From: Catonella massiliensis
Lineage (GTDB): Bacteria > Bacillota > Clostridia > Lachnospirales > Lachnospiraceae
Reading direction: 5' to 3'
NCBI RefSeq assembly: GCF_016651435.1
Contig: NZ_JAEPRJ010000001.1
Location: forward strand, 1,488,001-1,552,000
Length of the DNA stretch: 64,000 nt
Part shown: piece by piece, positions 44,650 through 54,252 of the stretch
Numbering within the stretch: position 1 is the first letter of the stretch
Layout: every line of letters starts with the position of its first letter
Made by a program: the position numbers and the translations under genes
Notes under the pieces: generated by a model
What the model was told of the DNA's origin: nothing
The model's input: only the letters and a program-made list of their open reading frames with translations
The model's database searches: none

Positions 44650-47610
44650 TTACTTTAACTTGAAGCTAAAGGTACCGTTTACTCCACCTGCGAAGGTAAC
44701 CTGAACAGTAACCATATCACCTGCTGCCGCACCGTTGAAGGTTACTCTGGTTGTATTGTTCCAATCAGCTGTCACCTTGCCTGATGCAGAAGATACAAGT
44801 CTGATTCCCTGAAGTGTGTTCTTAGCAAGTGCGCTTGAAGCAGCAACACCATTTTCGGCTGCAGTATATCTATCAGTTATAACAAGTGCATCTCTTATTC
44901 CGTTAACTGTAAGACTGCCAGCTGGAAGCTCTGAAGTTGCAGCCTCAACCTTAGTAACTAAAGGAGCCTTTGCAGAAACTACTACGTCCTTAGATGCTGT
45001 TGATCCCTTACCATCATTGACAACGGCTGTAACTGTATCGGTAAAATCTCCTCTTTTAGCCTCTTCTTTACCACGGCTAGGAACTACTTTGTCACCAGCT
45101 ACTAAGTTCTTGGTATCTCTTAACTCAAAGTTATTATCTCCAATCTGTACAGTTGTACCATCAGAGGTCTTACCTGTAACTACAGCGCTAACTGAGTCAT
45201 AGCCTGTATTACCATCTGCACTGTATACAGCAGAAGGTAAGCTTAAGCTAAAGCTTGAGAGGCTCTTTATGTCAGCTGCTGTAACCTTAACATTTATCTC
45301 AGATCCTGCAACAGGGTTGTTTCCTGTAGCATCCTTGTAGATGGCAAATGTGAAGTCCTCTGACTCATTACCGTTAAGTACAGCATTGGAATCTGTAAAT
45401 TTAAGTGACTTAGAGTTTAACTCGCTTAACTTAACAAGAGTAACGTTGTTCGCCACAGCTGCGCCAGGAGCTGTAACTGTAAATCTTCCGTTTCCGCTCT
45501 TCTTTACTCCAAGGTAGTAGTTAGAATAAGCTGAAAGGCTTGAAAGCTCGCGGCCCTTGTTGTCAACTATCTTAACCTTAGGAAGTACATTCTCTGTAGT
45601 ACCACCCTTAAGAACACCATCAACTGAAATGCTTCTGATGTTTGAAGGAACTGCAGGTGCATATACTGTAAAGGTTGTGATTGCAGGCTGCATATTGGAC
45701 TGTACTGTAAATACAGCATTTGTTGTAATCTGTGTAAGTCCCTGGCTCCATGTTACGTTTTTAACTGAATTATCCTTGGTTGCGTCATACTTAAGTTTAG
45801 CTGTTCCATTAGCTGTATTCTCCCAGGAGAAGGCCTCAGGAAGCTTAACGCCATACTTGTCACTGCTAAGTGTAGCATAGTCTGTTACAGCCTGACCAGC
45901 AGGGTTAGTAGCATTAAAATTAAAGTATGTTGACTCTCCTGCATATACTTCTGAAGGAGCAGTTACACTAAACTTAGATACCTGCTTTGTGCCTGCTATC
46001 TTAATTGTTGTAGAAGTAGTATTGTTTCCGCTTGTTCCATAAAGTGCAACAAAGTTCACAGTTACATCACCAGACTTAACATCATTTATGCCTGTGAAAG
46101 GAATTGCAATGTAGTCAACTCCGTCCACCTCGAGTGTATCGTGGTAAACAGTAGAACTATTGATACCAAGACCTGTAAGACCACCGTTTGCATAGATGCT
46201 TACACCGTCCGTAGACTTCATACTTCTACCATACTGGTCTTTAACTTCTACAAGAAGCCTTGCGTTGTTATTGTCTGAGCTGTTTACCGTAAGCTCATAA
46301 GGCTTCTTTGTTACTGTGCTATATACACCCTTTACAGACACTGAGCTTGCCTTTGCCTTTGCTGCAAGTGTAAGCTGGAATGTATTAGTAATGGTGTTCA
46401 TTCCATCAACCTTTACAAGAGTAAGGGTTACAGGTGTGTTAAGTGGAAGATTGGCTGCAATGTTAGTTACGTCAATAACGCCCTTAGCAGGATTAGCAGT
46501 ACCTGTACCTGCTGAAACATTTACATTAAGTCCTCCAACACTCTTTGTTACATCCTCACCAAACTGGTTTGTAATCTTATACTCGATTGTACCACCTGCT
46601 GCATTGGTATCTCCGTTTAATACAAGGTACTTGTTAGGAACATCAATCTTAGAAAGCTTAGCTGTCTCTCCCTTGAAAGAAGATGTCTTGCCACCAAATT
46701 CAACTGTATAGTCACCATCAGTTATGTTAGCTGTCATCTCAAGCACAGCCTCTGTTCCTGCGGCATTTACGCTAACGCTTGTTATATCTCTTATACCGCC
46801 TGCAAGCTTTACTGAATAGTCACTCTTGTTTGCTGTAAGATTATTGCCTGTAACTGTAATCTTTCTTGCTCCTGTCTGCTTGCCGCCGAACTTAGCAGCA
46901 ACTACAACCTTGATTCTTGCAGTTACCTTAAACTTGTCTGAGTTAGCCTTAGCTGCACTGCTCTGGCTTCCTACAACATCTACGTAGCTCTCACCAGCCT
47001 TAACACCGGTAACGGTGAAGGTCTTAGCGCTTGCCTTAGCCTTTGTTACTGAAGCAGCTCCTGAGTTGTCAACTAATACATAGCTGTTGTAAGTAGAAGA
47101 CTTTCCGCCTGCCTTAGCAATCTTATCAGATATCTTGTAGCTTACATTAAGTGTCTTGCTCTCGCCCTCTGTTAATCTGATTTCAGATACATCCACACCA
47201 TTGTCATTAACAGCTACACTTTCAGCTCTGGTATATACCTTAACAAGTGCTTTATATTTCTTGTTCTTATATACTGCTGTGATAATTGCCTTACCATTTT
47301 TCTTTGCGGTAAGCTTTCCGTTTTTCTTATTTACACTAAGAACGCTTCCCTTTGAGCTGGTCCACTTAACCTTCTTAGAAATGTTCTTTCCCTTAACAAT
47401 AAGGTCAAGATCTAACTTCTTACCACCGATAAATACTGAAGTACCCTTCTTAGAAGAATATACTGTCTTCTTGCCGTGTGATACTATACCATTCTTTGTG
47501 GCTGCCTTAGCTTCCTCTGCACTAAATCCAGGTACAAAGCTAAGTCCCATTGAAAGTGCAAGTGCTAATGAAAGACCCTTAACTGCCTTGTTCATACTCT
47601 TTTTTCTCAT
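44650..47610 (-). CDS. Large secreted Ig-like (Big_2) surface protein
   Basis: Protein of 986 residues with a signal peptide (KGLSLALALSMGLSFVPG, ending near EEAKAA). A bacterial Ig-like domain of the Big_2 kind follows (VKWTSSKGSVLSVNKKNGKL, AIITAVYKNKKYKALVKVY), and the rest is a chain of beta-rich Ig-like repeats with high Ser, Thr, Val, Ala and Asn. No LPxTG sorting motif or S-layer homology domain is seen at the ends, so attachment is unclear. GAGGAAAG lies before the ATG. Upstream (47648-47794) I see a TTGACA near 47755 and a TATACT near 47670 but no well-spaced pair. It could be an S-layer or adhesin-type protein and is expected to be abundant, given its strong terminator. Confidence 0.85.
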   Translation of the reverse strand: MRKKSMNKAVKGLSLALALSMGLSFVPGFSAEEAKAATKNGIVSHGKKTVYSSKKGTSVFIGGKKLDLDLIVKGKNISKKVKWTSSKGSVLSVNKKNGKLTAKKNGKAIITAVYKNKKYKALVKVYTRAESVAVNDNGVDVSEIRLTEGESKTLNVSYKISDKIAKAGGKSSTYNSYVLVDNSGAASVTKAKASAKTFTVTGVKAGESYVDVVGSQSSAAKANSDKFKVTARIKVVVAAKFGGKQTGARKITVTGNNLTANKSDYSVKLAGGIRDITSVSVNAAGTEAVLEMTANITDGDYTVEFGGKTSSFKGETAKLSKIDVPNKYLVLNGDTNAAGGTIEYKITNQFGEDVTKSVGGLNVNVSAGTGTANPAKGVIDVTNIAANLPLNTPVTLTLVKVDGMNTITNTFQLTLAAKAKASSVSVKGVYSTVTKKPYELTVNSSDNNNARLLVEVKDQYGRSMKSTDGVSIYANGGLTGLGINSSTVYHDTLEVDGVDYIAIPFTGINDVKSGDVTVNFVALYGTSGNNTTSTTIKIAGTKQVSKFSVTAPSEVYAGESTYFNFNATNPAGQAVTDYATLSSDKYGVKLPEAFSWENTANGTAKLKYDATKDNSVKNVTWSQGLTQITTNAVFTVQSNMQPAITTFTVYAPAVPSNIRSISVDGVLKGGTTENVLPKVKIVDNKGRELSSLSAYSNYYLGVKKSGNGRFTVTAPGAAVANNVTLVKLSELNSKSLKFTDSNAVLNGNESEDFTFAIYKDATGNNPVAGSEINVKVTAADIKSLSSFSLSLPSAVYSADGNTGYDSVSAVVTGKTSDGTTVQIGDNNFELRDTKNLVAGDKVVPSRGKEEAKRGDFTDTVTAVVNDGKGSTASKDVVVSAKAPLVTKVEAATSELPAGSLTVNGIRDALVITDRYTAAENGVAASSALAKNTLQGIRLVSSASGKVTADWNNTTRVTFNGAAAGDMVTVQVTFAGGVNGTFSFKLK

Positions 47611-47794
47611 TGTTCTTTCCTCACATTCGTGTATTGTAGTTTGTTAAAGCTTTTACTTAAGTTCTGAGCAAAGTATAAAATTCTTCTGTGTCAGATTTAT
47701 GAGTTAATTCTTAAGTTTTCCTTTCTAATTGCCTACATCATGTACAATTCTATGTCAATTCTTTGACATTTAGCCTAAGTCTGCAAATAACTTA

Positions 47795-48703
47795 CTACTC
47801 TACACAGCCAATAAGCTCGTTAATATCACTAATTCCATATTTTGACATATATTCTTCAATTCCCTTTACCACATGAACACTTGCTGCAGGGTTGTTAAAA
47901 TTCGCAGTCCCTACGCTTACCGCAGTAGCTCCTGCCATAAGAAACTCTACTGCATCCTCTCCTGTCATTATTCCACCCATACCTATGATAGGTAAGTTTA
48001 CAGCCTTCCTTACCTGGTATACCATTCTGATTGCAACAGGTTTGACTGCAGGTCCCGAAAGACCTCCTGTTTTGTTGGCAAGAGCGAACTTTCTCTTATG
48101 AATATCTATCTTCATCCCTGTAAGGGTATTGATTAGAGACAAGCCATCAGCCCCTCCGGCCTCGCAGGCCTTGGCAAGCTCTGTTATATCAGTTACATTA
48201 GGTGTAAGCTTCATAATTACAGGCTGCTTGGCATACTTTTTAATAGCCTTTGTTACTTCAAAAGCCGCATCAGGGTTGGTGCCAAAGGTAATTCCACCCG
48301 CTTTCACATTAGGACAGGAAATATTGATTTCAAGGAGTTTTACCACATCATTGTCTGCAAGTCTTTTGACCACTTCTACATATTCCTCAGTAGTGTGACC
48401 GCAGACATTTGCCATCACTACAGTATCTATCCCTCTTAGCTTTTCTAAGTCCCTCTTAATAAATACATCTATTCCCGGGTTTTGAAGTCCTATGGCATTT
48501 AGCATGCCTGAAGCTGTCTCTGCCACCCTGGGAGTAGGATTACCCTTCCAAGGCACATCAGAAACGCCCTTTGTGGTAAGTCCACCCAGGAGAGAAAGGT
48601 CTATATAATCCATAAATTCAGCACCTGAGCCAAAGGTTCCTGAAGCTGTCATTACCGGATTCTTAAGCTTTACTCCGGCTATTTCCACACTCATATTTCC
48701 CAT
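47795..48703 (-). CDS. pyrD: Dihydroorotate dehydrogenase B, catalytic subunit
   Basis: PyrD of 302 residues, the FMN subunit of the NAD-linked class 1B enzyme for pyrimidine synthesis. Motifs: PVMTASGTFGSGAEF, NISCPNVKAGGITFG with the catalytic Cys, VMKLTPNVTD, and GMGGIMTGEDAVEFLMAGA. The start overlaps the pyrK stop by one base. Last gene of the pyrC-F-K-D row. Confidence 0.97.
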   Translation of the reverse strand: MGNMSVEIAGVKLKNPVMTASGTFGSGAEFMDYIDLSLLGGLTTKGVSDVPWKGNPTPRVAETASGMLNAIGLQNPGIDVFIKRDLEKLRGIDTVVMANVCGHTTEEYVEVVKRLADNDVVKLLEINISCPNVKAGGITFGTNPDAAFEVTKAIKKYAKQPVIMKLTPNVTDITELAKACEAGGADGLSLINTLTGMKIDIHKRKFALANKTGGLSGPAVKPVAIRMVYQVRKAVNLPIIGMGGIMTGEDAVEFLMAGATAVSVGTANFNNPAASVHVVKGIEEYMSKYGISDINELIGCVE

Positions 48704-49503
48704 TAGATAACCACCTCCGTAGATAAGAATACCGGTCCGTCCTTACAGACTCTAGTGTTATTTACATTGCTGTGATGGTCAACTTCCTTAGTCTCACAGA
48801 CGCAGCCAAGGCAGACACCTATACCACAGGCCATTCTCTCTTCAAGAGAAATATAGGTTGGAAGTCCTCTGCTCTCTCCGTATTCCTTTACCCCTCTAAG
48901 CATAGGCATAGGTCCACAGGAGAAGATGTCGGTAATGCCGTATTTTTCAGCAGCCTTAATCTCGTTTGCGGCATCAATTACAGTACCCCTGCATCCAAGG
49001 CTTCCGTCATCTGTCGCGATGATAACTTCTGCGTATTTACGAAAATCCTCTACAAGGAAGGTATCTTTATTTCTAAATCCAAGTACTACTACAGCCTTCT
49101 TTCCATTCTTCTTAAGCTCCTTTACAGCCTCAAGAAGAGGAGGAATGCCTATCCCACCCCCAAAAAGAAGAACAGAATCACCTGTTTTATCCACTGGGAA
49201 TCCCTTTCCAAGGCTTCCCACAGCTTCTATGCTGTCTACATTAGGCAAAAGCTTAGAAAAAGCCTTTGTACCTTCACCAACCACCCTGTATACTAACCTA
49301 AGCCTCCCGTTTTCTCTGTCTATCTCACAGATGCTTATTGGGCGAGGTAAAAGCTTAGAGCCATCATTTACATAGAGGGACACAAACTGCCCTGTACGAG
49401 CCTCTCCTGCCATACTTCCTGCTTCTATCCACATCGAAAATACATCTTCAGAAAGCTTAGTATTTTCAAGTATTTTAGCCTTAATCTTAGACTTTAATTC
49501 CAT
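48703..49503 (-). CDS. pyrK: Dihydroorotate dehydrogenase B, electron transfer subunit
   Basis: PyrK of 266 residues carries FAD and a [2Fe-2S] cluster and passes electrons from PyrD to NAD+. FAD site: LLPRPISICEI; NAD site: LLFGGGIGIPPLLEAV; cluster Cys ligands: ERMACGIGVCLGCVC and the later RVCKDGPVF. It forms a complex with PyrD, whose gene it overlaps. Confidence 0.96.
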   Translation of the reverse strand: MELKSKIKAKILENTKLSEDVFSMWIEAGSMAGEARTGQFVSLYVNDGSKLLPRPISICEIDRENGRLRLVYRVVGEGTKAFSKLLPNVDSIEAVGSLGKGFPVDKTGDSVLLFGGGIGIPPLLEAVKELKKNGKKAVVVLGFRNKDTFLVEDFRKYAEVIIATDDGSLGCRGTVIDAANEIKAAEKYGITDIFSCGPMPMLRGVKEYGESRGLPTYISLEERMACGIGVCLGCVCETKEVDHHSNVNNTRVCKDGPVFLSTEVVI

Positions 49504-49514
49504 TAAATTTCTCC

Positions 49515-50432
49515 TTAGAATATAGATGCAATGTCATTCTTCATATCAATCACAGCCGCCCTGGCAGCCTCAGCAAAGCCTTCAGCACCGTACTCAGCAT
49601 ACTTTTCCTGCTTGTAAGCCGCTATAATTCCTCTTGAAGAATTGACTATAGCACCGAGGCCGTCTTTATTAAAGAATGGCTTAAGCTCAGCCGCTGTACC
49701 ACCCTGAGCACCATACCCCGGTACGAGTATATAGGCCTTTGGCATTATCTCCCTAAGCACCTCTCCCATCTCAGGATAGGTGGCTCCAACTACCGCACCT
49801 ACATCACTGTATCCGTTCTTAATTAGCTCTGCTCCCCACTCGTCTACCTTCTTTCCTACAAGCTCATATACAGCCTTCTTTCCTACCTTTTGATCCTGAA
49901 ACTCACCGCTTGAAGGGTTGGAGGTCTTAACCAGGATGAAGAGACCTTTATCGTATTTCTTACACTCTTCAACAAAAGGAACTACACTGTCGGAGCCCAA
50001 GTAAGGATTTATAGTAAGGAAGTCTTCATCAAAAGGAGCAATCTCAGTACTTCCTACCTTCACCTTGCCAATATGGCCTATAGCATAGGCTGTAGAAGTA
50101 GAGCCTATATCTCCGCGCTTGGCATCTCCTATTACCAAAAGCCCTTTTTCGTGGCAATAATCGAGAGTCTTCTTAAATGCCATAAGCCCCGGTATACCAA
50201 ACTGCTCATACATTGCTATCTGAGGCTTAACCGCAGGAATCAAGTCATAGACAGCATCTACTATCTTCTTGTTAAATTCAAATATCGCATCAGCTGCAGC
50301 TTCAAGAGTTTCGCCTTTTTCGTTTATCGCCTTATCAAGAAGAAACCCCGGCACAAAATTAAGTGTAGGATCAAGTCCCACAACTATAGGTGCTTCAAGC
50401 TTTTTAATGCGTTCAACTAATTTCTCTATCAT
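49515..50432 (-). CDS. pyrF: Orotidine 5'-phosphate decarboxylase, type 2
   Basis: PyrF of 305 residues makes UMP. Motifs: IVVGLDPTLNFVP at the start, LLVIGDAKRGDIGSTSTAY with the catalytic Asp-Lys set, and LVPGYGAQGGTAAELKPFF. The long form of type 2 enzymes. The ATG directly follows the pyrC stop. Confidence 0.97.
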   Translation of the reverse strand: MIEKLVERIKKLEAPIVVGLDPTLNFVPGFLLDKAINEKGETLEAAADAIFEFNKKIVDAVYDLIPAVKPQIAMYEQFGIPGLMAFKKTLDYCHEKGLLVIGDAKRGDIGSTSTAYAIGHIGKVKVGSTEIAPFDEDFLTINPYLGSDSVVPFVEECKKYDKGLFILVKTSNPSSGEFQDQKVGKKAVYELVGKKVDEWGAELIKNGYSDVGAVVGATYPEMGEVLREIMPKAYILVPGYGAQGGTAAELKPFFNKDGLGAIVNSSRGIIAAYKQEKYAEYGAEGFAEAARAAVIDMKNDIASIF

Positions 50433-51728
50433 TTATTTTTCCTCCTTGTATACAACTTTTCCGTTACACAGTGTATAAAGAACCTTTCCTCTTACCTTTT
50501 TACCGTTAAAAGGAGTGTTCTTGCCTTTTGATAAAAATTTATCAGAGTCTATAACATACTCCTGGTCTATATCTGCTATTACAAGGTCAGCTACAGAGCC
50601 CTCCTTAAGAGTTCCTCTGCCGTTTTTTAAGAGCTTAGCAGGGGTAAGGCTCATTCTTTCCACAAGAGCCTTCATATCAAGGTATTTACCCAAAAGCTCA
50701 GTTACTGCGAGTGCAAATGAGGTTTCCAGACCAACTATGCCAAACGGTGCATCCTTTATGCTTTTTTCCTTCTCTTCCTTAGAATGTGGAGCGTGGTCGG
50801 TAGATATCATTCCCATAACACCGCTCTTAAGCCCTTCTCGTAGAGCTTCTACATCAGCCCTGCTTCTAAGAGGAGGATTCATCTTGTAGTTTGCATCATC
50901 CTCTACTATATCCTCATCAGCCAGCGTAAAGTGATGAGGGCATACTTCCGCACTTACAGAATACCCCTTTTCCTTCGCTTCTTTGACATACTTTACAGTC
51001 TCCCTTGTGGAGCAATGGCAAAGATGGATGGTTGCCCCTACTTTAGCCGCGATATCTATATCTCTTCTGGCGATGCTGTCTTCGACCTCATTGGTTATGC
51101 CGGGCATCCCAAGTTCTTTTGACTTGACACCTGCATTCATAACTCCACCGTTTACAAGGTTTGCATCCTCACAGTGGTCAAAGAAAGGAAGGCCAAGCCT
51201 TGCAGCCTCTACAAGTCCGGCTCTTAGTATCTCCGGATCCATCACAGACCTTCCATCCTCACTTATGGCAACAATCCCTGCCTTTTTCATTCCTTCCATA
51301 TCCGAGAGAACTTTCCCTTCCTCACCCATGGTAACCGTTCCGCTTGGAAGTACATTTATGACTGCATCCTTCTTTATTGCGTCAAGCTGAAGCTTTAGGT
51401 GCTCTACTGTATCCATAACAGGCTTGGTGTTTGGCATGGTTACAACAGTTGTATAGCCTCCTCTTGCAGCAGCCCTGCTTCCCGTTTTTATTGTCTCTTT
51501 ATATTCACCGCCAGGCTCTCTAAAATGAACATGAAGATCTATAAATCCCGGCAGTACATATTTCCCAGCGGCATCAATTACCTCAGTGCCTTCTTTTACC
51601 AGGCAGTCAAGCTCTCCTCTAGCGCCTACCTTTTCCACCTTGCCATCATCATTTACATAAATGTCAAAAAGCCCATCTCTGTCTGCTTCTACATCTACCA
51701 AATGACCGTTTTTAATTATTATACCCAT
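50433..51728 (-). CDS. pyrC: Dihydroorotase
   Basis: Class I dihydroorotase of 431 residues. Zinc ligands in FIDLHVHFREPGGEYKET; other motifs are GGYTTVVTMPNTKPV, EVCPHHFTL and MISTDHAPHSKEEK. It is the first gene of the pyrimidine row; pyrB, carAB and pyrR are not nearby, and no PyrR-type attenuator is seen in the 130 bases upstream. Confidence 0.97.
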   Translation of the reverse strand: MGIIIKNGHLVDVEADRDGLFDIYVNDDGKVEKVGARGELDCLVKEGTEVIDAAGKYVLPGFIDLHVHFREPGGEYKETIKTGSRAAARGGYTTVVTMPNTKPVMDTVEHLKLQLDAIKKDAVINVLPSGTVTMGEEGKVLSDMEGMKKAGIVAISEDGRSVMDPEILRAGLVEAARLGLPFFDHCEDANLVNGGVMNAGVKSKELGMPGITNEVEDSIARRDIDIAAKVGATIHLCHCSTRETVKYVKEAKEKGYSVSAEVCPHHFTLADEDIVEDDANYKMNPPLRSRADVEALREGLKSGVMGMISTDHAPHSKEEKEKSIKDAPFGIVGLETSFALAVTELLGKYLDMKALVERMSLTPAKLLKNGRGTLKEGSVADLVIADIDQEYVIDSDKFLSKGKNTPFNGKKVRGKVLYTLCNGKVVYKEEK

Positions 51729-51828
51729 CTTGCCTCCTAACTTTAAGTAACCATATGATTAAGTTGTTAAAACTATAATACACTATACTATATATGATTG
51801 CTATAGCTTTACTTAATTTCATAAAGAA

Positions 51829-51846
51829 AGCACCCAAGAGGATGCT
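51829..51846 (-). terminator. Terminator downstream of the DHH phosphoesterase
   Basis: On the minus strand AGCATCC pairs with GGGTGCT (one G-U pair) around TCTT, then TTCTTTATG. It lies 14 bases after the stop at 51860. Confidence 0.65.
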
Positions 51847-51859
51847 TATCTTTAAAATA

Positions 51860-52786
51860 TTATCTATTTAATTTTTCTATAATCTTTGGAAGCACTGCAT
51901 CAACCTTATCATTATCAAGCTGGCAGGTTCCTGCATTTGCGTGGCCTCCCCCCCCATATTCAAGACAGATATCTCCGATATTTACGTTAGATTCCTTGTT
52001 TATAATAGACTTACCAATCATAACCGCAGTATTTTGTTTCTGGAAACCCCATGCAACATGAACAGAAATCTCAACATCAGGATACATGGCATAAACCATA
52101 AATCTGTTTCCAGCATAGATAACCTCTTCGTTTCTAAGGTCAATAACTGCTACCTTGCCTTCTACCTTCACAAGGCTCTTAAGCTGCTTCTTGAACAAAT
52201 CCTGCTGCTCAAAGTAAAGGTCCACTCTTTCCTTTACATCGGGAAGGGCAAGTATCTCATCTATAGAATGATTGAGGCAGTAGTCAATAAGCTTCATCAT
52301 CAAATCATAGTTTGATATCGTGAAGTTGTGGAATCTTCCAAGTCCTGTCCTTGCATCCATGACATAGTTAAGTAAGGTCCATCCCTCCGGCTCAAGAATA
52401 TCATCAACCGTAAAGTCTGCACTGTCTCCCTTGTCAACCGCTGCCAATATCTCAGAAGAAACTTTCTTTATTCTCTCAGCTCCTCCATAATAGTTGTAAA
52501 CCACCCTTGCTGCTGACTTCGCATAGCCGTCAATAATGAATTTTTCGCTTGCCTCTACTGCATTTACACGGCTAAGCTCACTCTCATGGTGGTCAAAAGC
52601 AAGTCCTACCCTTCCATCGTAAGGAAGGTTGGTAGTTATATCGTTTTCAGTAAGCTCAATCTTTCCGTCCTGAACATCCTTAGGATGTACGAATTTAATT
52701 TCATCAATTATATCGAGCTCTTTAAGAATCATTGCACATACAAGCCCGTCAAAATCACTTCTTGTAACTAATCTCATTTTCCCCAT
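51860..52786 (-). CDS. DHH-family phosphoesterase
   Basis: Protein of 308 residues with the DHH/DHHA1 layout: LVTRSDFDGLVCAMIL, LAFDHHESELSRV and the DHHA1 glycine motif LEYGGGGHANAGTC. Related proteins hydrolyse short oligonucleotides, linear dinucleotides or polyphosphate; no membrane or sensor domain is present, so it is not GdpP. GGAGG lies before the ATG at 52786. Substrate not assignable from sequence. Confidence 0.85.
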   Translation of the reverse strand: MGKMRLVTRSDFDGLVCAMILKELDIIDEIKFVHPKDVQDGKIELTENDITTNLPYDGRVGLAFDHHESELSRVNAVEASEKFIIDGYAKSAARVVYNYYGGAERIKKVSSEILAAVDKGDSADFTVDDILEPEGWTLLNYVMDARTGLGRFHNFTISNYDLMMKLIDYCLNHSIDEILALPDVKERVDLYFEQQDLFKKQLKSLVKVEGKVAVIDLRNEEVIYAGNRFMVYAMYPDVEISVHVAWGFQKQNTAVMIGKSIINKESNVNIGDICLEYGGGGHANAGTCQLDNDKVDAVLPKIIEKLNR

Positions 52787-52911
52787 AATATCCTCCGGAT
52801 AGTAATTCAAAAAATCTCTACCAAATCAGTATAGCATGATTTAGACTTTTGTTCAATCACTATGCTTTACCTTTCAAACTAAAATCCACTGCAAAATCCC
52901 TATAAATCCTC

Positions 52912-53868
52912 TTAAACAATATCCCTGTAAATAAGGATATCATCAGCCTTAGCCCTTACTTTATCCTCTGCCATAACCATGACTCCATTCCTTAAGATGA
53001 CAACTATATCCACTCCATATTTTTTCTCAAGTTCATTAATGAGCTTGCCTACATCTTCACTCTTTTTCTCTATGGTAATGCTTCCCGTTGTCTTATTTTT
53101 TGCCTCACTTAGGCGGTTTCTCTGCATTTCCGTATAGTTTTCCACAAAGCCTGCTGAGATTATACCTGTAGGTATGGCTACTGAGCCTACACCTAAAAAG
53201 GTGATGATACCCCCCATAATCTTGCCCACAGCAGTTATAGGATAAATGTCTCCGTAGCCCACCGTAAATATGGTTGAGAGGCTCCACCATATCCCTGAAA
53301 ACGCATTCTTAAAGGCAAGAGGCTGGGCATCGTGCTCAGCTCCATATATAAACAAAGATGAAGCAAGCATAAGTACTACTATGATAAATACAGAAGATAA
53401 AATCTGGTTTTTCTTTTCGAGTAAAACTGAGGTAATTACATTAAAAGAATCATAGTTTACATTCAGCCTGAAAAGATGAAATATCCTAACTACCCTAAGT
53501 ATTCTAAAGGCTGCAAAGCCGTAAAGAAAGAAAAACGGCAGGATAGTTAGTAAATCTATTATGCCCTCAGGAGAAACCAGAAACTTAAACCTCGCCCTCA
53601 TTTTCCCCACATCTGTATATATGTATTCAGCAGTCCAGATTCTAAGCACATATTCAACGCTGAATAAAATGATGGTAGTTGTTTCTACAACCTTAAAAAG
53701 CCCAAAATACCGCTTTAACTCTTCGAAGGTACCAAGAAACAATACTAAAATATTTAGCAAGATAGTAGCTACTATGATGAAATCTCCAATTCTGCTTGGC
53801 ACATCCTCTCTGCTTCCTATCTGAATTATTTCAAATACTCTTTGTTTGATTGACTTGGATTTAATCAT
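52912..53868 (-). CDS. Voltage-sensor type potassium channel
   Basis: Channel of 318 residues with six membrane segments. The S4 helix has Arg at spaced positions (FRILRVVRIFHLFRLN, residues 121-136), and the pore carries TVGYGD (202-207), the K+ selectivity filter. The C-terminal 45 residues (YGVDIVVILRNGVMVMAED, then KADDILIY) resemble the core of an RCK_C/TrkA-C ligand domain. GGAG lies before the ATG at 53868. It is followed by the DHH gene after 125 bases. Confidence 0.92.
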   Translation of the reverse strand: MIKSKSIKQRVFEIIQIGSREDVPSRIGDFIIVATILLNILVLFLGTFEELKRYFGLFKVVETTTIILFSVEYVLRIWTAEYIYTDVGKMRARFKFLVSPEGIIDLLTILPFFFLYGFAAFRILRVVRIFHLFRLNVNYDSFNVITSVLLEKKNQILSSVFIIVVLMLASSLFIYGAEHDAQPLAFKNAFSGIWWSLSTIFTVGYGDIYPITAVGKIMGGIITFLGVGSVAIPTGIISAGFVENYTEMQRNRLSEAKNKTTGSITIEKKSEDVGKLINELEKKYGVDIVVILRNGVMVMAEDKVRAKADDILIYRDIV

Positions 53869-53935
53869 ATTATTCTCCGTATCTTTGATTGTTAGAAGGC
53901 TTGTGGCAGGTAAGAGCACCACAGACCTATGTATG

Positions 53936-53944
53936 AGTATATCA
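53936..53944 (-). promoter_or_regulatory. Extended -10 promoter candidate for the K+ channel gene
   Basis: TGATATACT on the minus strand is an extended -10; the matching -35 (TTTCAC) is weak. It lies about 70 bases before the ATG at 53868. Confidence 0.4.
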
Positions 53945-53977
53945 CATAAAATAGAGGAGTGAAAAGGGGGAAAAAAG

Positions 53978-54015
53978 AAGCCTTACTCCGGTAATTTTCT
54001 ACCAAAATAAGACTT
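53978..54015 (-). terminator. Terminator of the tRNA-Gly unit
   Basis: On the minus strand AAGTCTTA pairs with TAAGGCTT (one mismatch), enclosing an inner GGTA/TACC stem, and is followed by CTTTTTTCCCC. It begins 22 bases after the tRNA. Confidence 0.7.
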
Positions 54016-54036
54016 TTAATCTTTAAAATAATAAAG

Positions 54037-54109
54037 AGCGCGAGACGGGACTCGAACCCGCGACCCCAACCTTGGCAAGGTTGTACTCCACCAACTGAGC
54101 CACTCGCGC
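54037..54109 (-). tRNA. tRNA-Gly (anticodon GCC)
   Basis: A full cloverleaf of 73 bases: acceptor GCGCGAG/CTCGCGC with discriminator U; D arm GCTC...GAGT; anticodon stem CAACC/GGTTG with loop TTGCCAA, anticodon GCC; five-base variable loop; T arm GCGGG TTCGAGT CCCGT. The CCA end is not encoded. It has its own promoter and terminator. Confidence 0.97.
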
Positions 54110-54150
54110 TTATTACAAGGATTGTGTTTGGCACCTCACTTGCAGAAAGA

Positions 54151-54179
54151 AGTATAACACAGTTCTTCACTATAGTCAA
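54151..54179 (-). promoter_or_regulatory. Strong promoter for tRNA-Gly
   Basis: TTGACT (54174-54179) and TATACT (54151-54156), spaced by 17 bases on the minus strand, put the start about 36 bases before the tRNA. Confidence 0.85.
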
Positions 54180-54252
54180 CAATTTTTTGCAGTTTTTTAT
54201 AAGTTCAACAATTTATCTTATTTGTAGAAATTGCATACACATTTTAGTCAAG

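Noticed and set aside
51949-51958. Run of eight C (G on the coding strand) inside the DHH phosphoesterase gene, as a possible phase-variation tract.
   Set aside because: It encodes the family-conserved GGGGH motif, is in frame here, and codon need explains it well.
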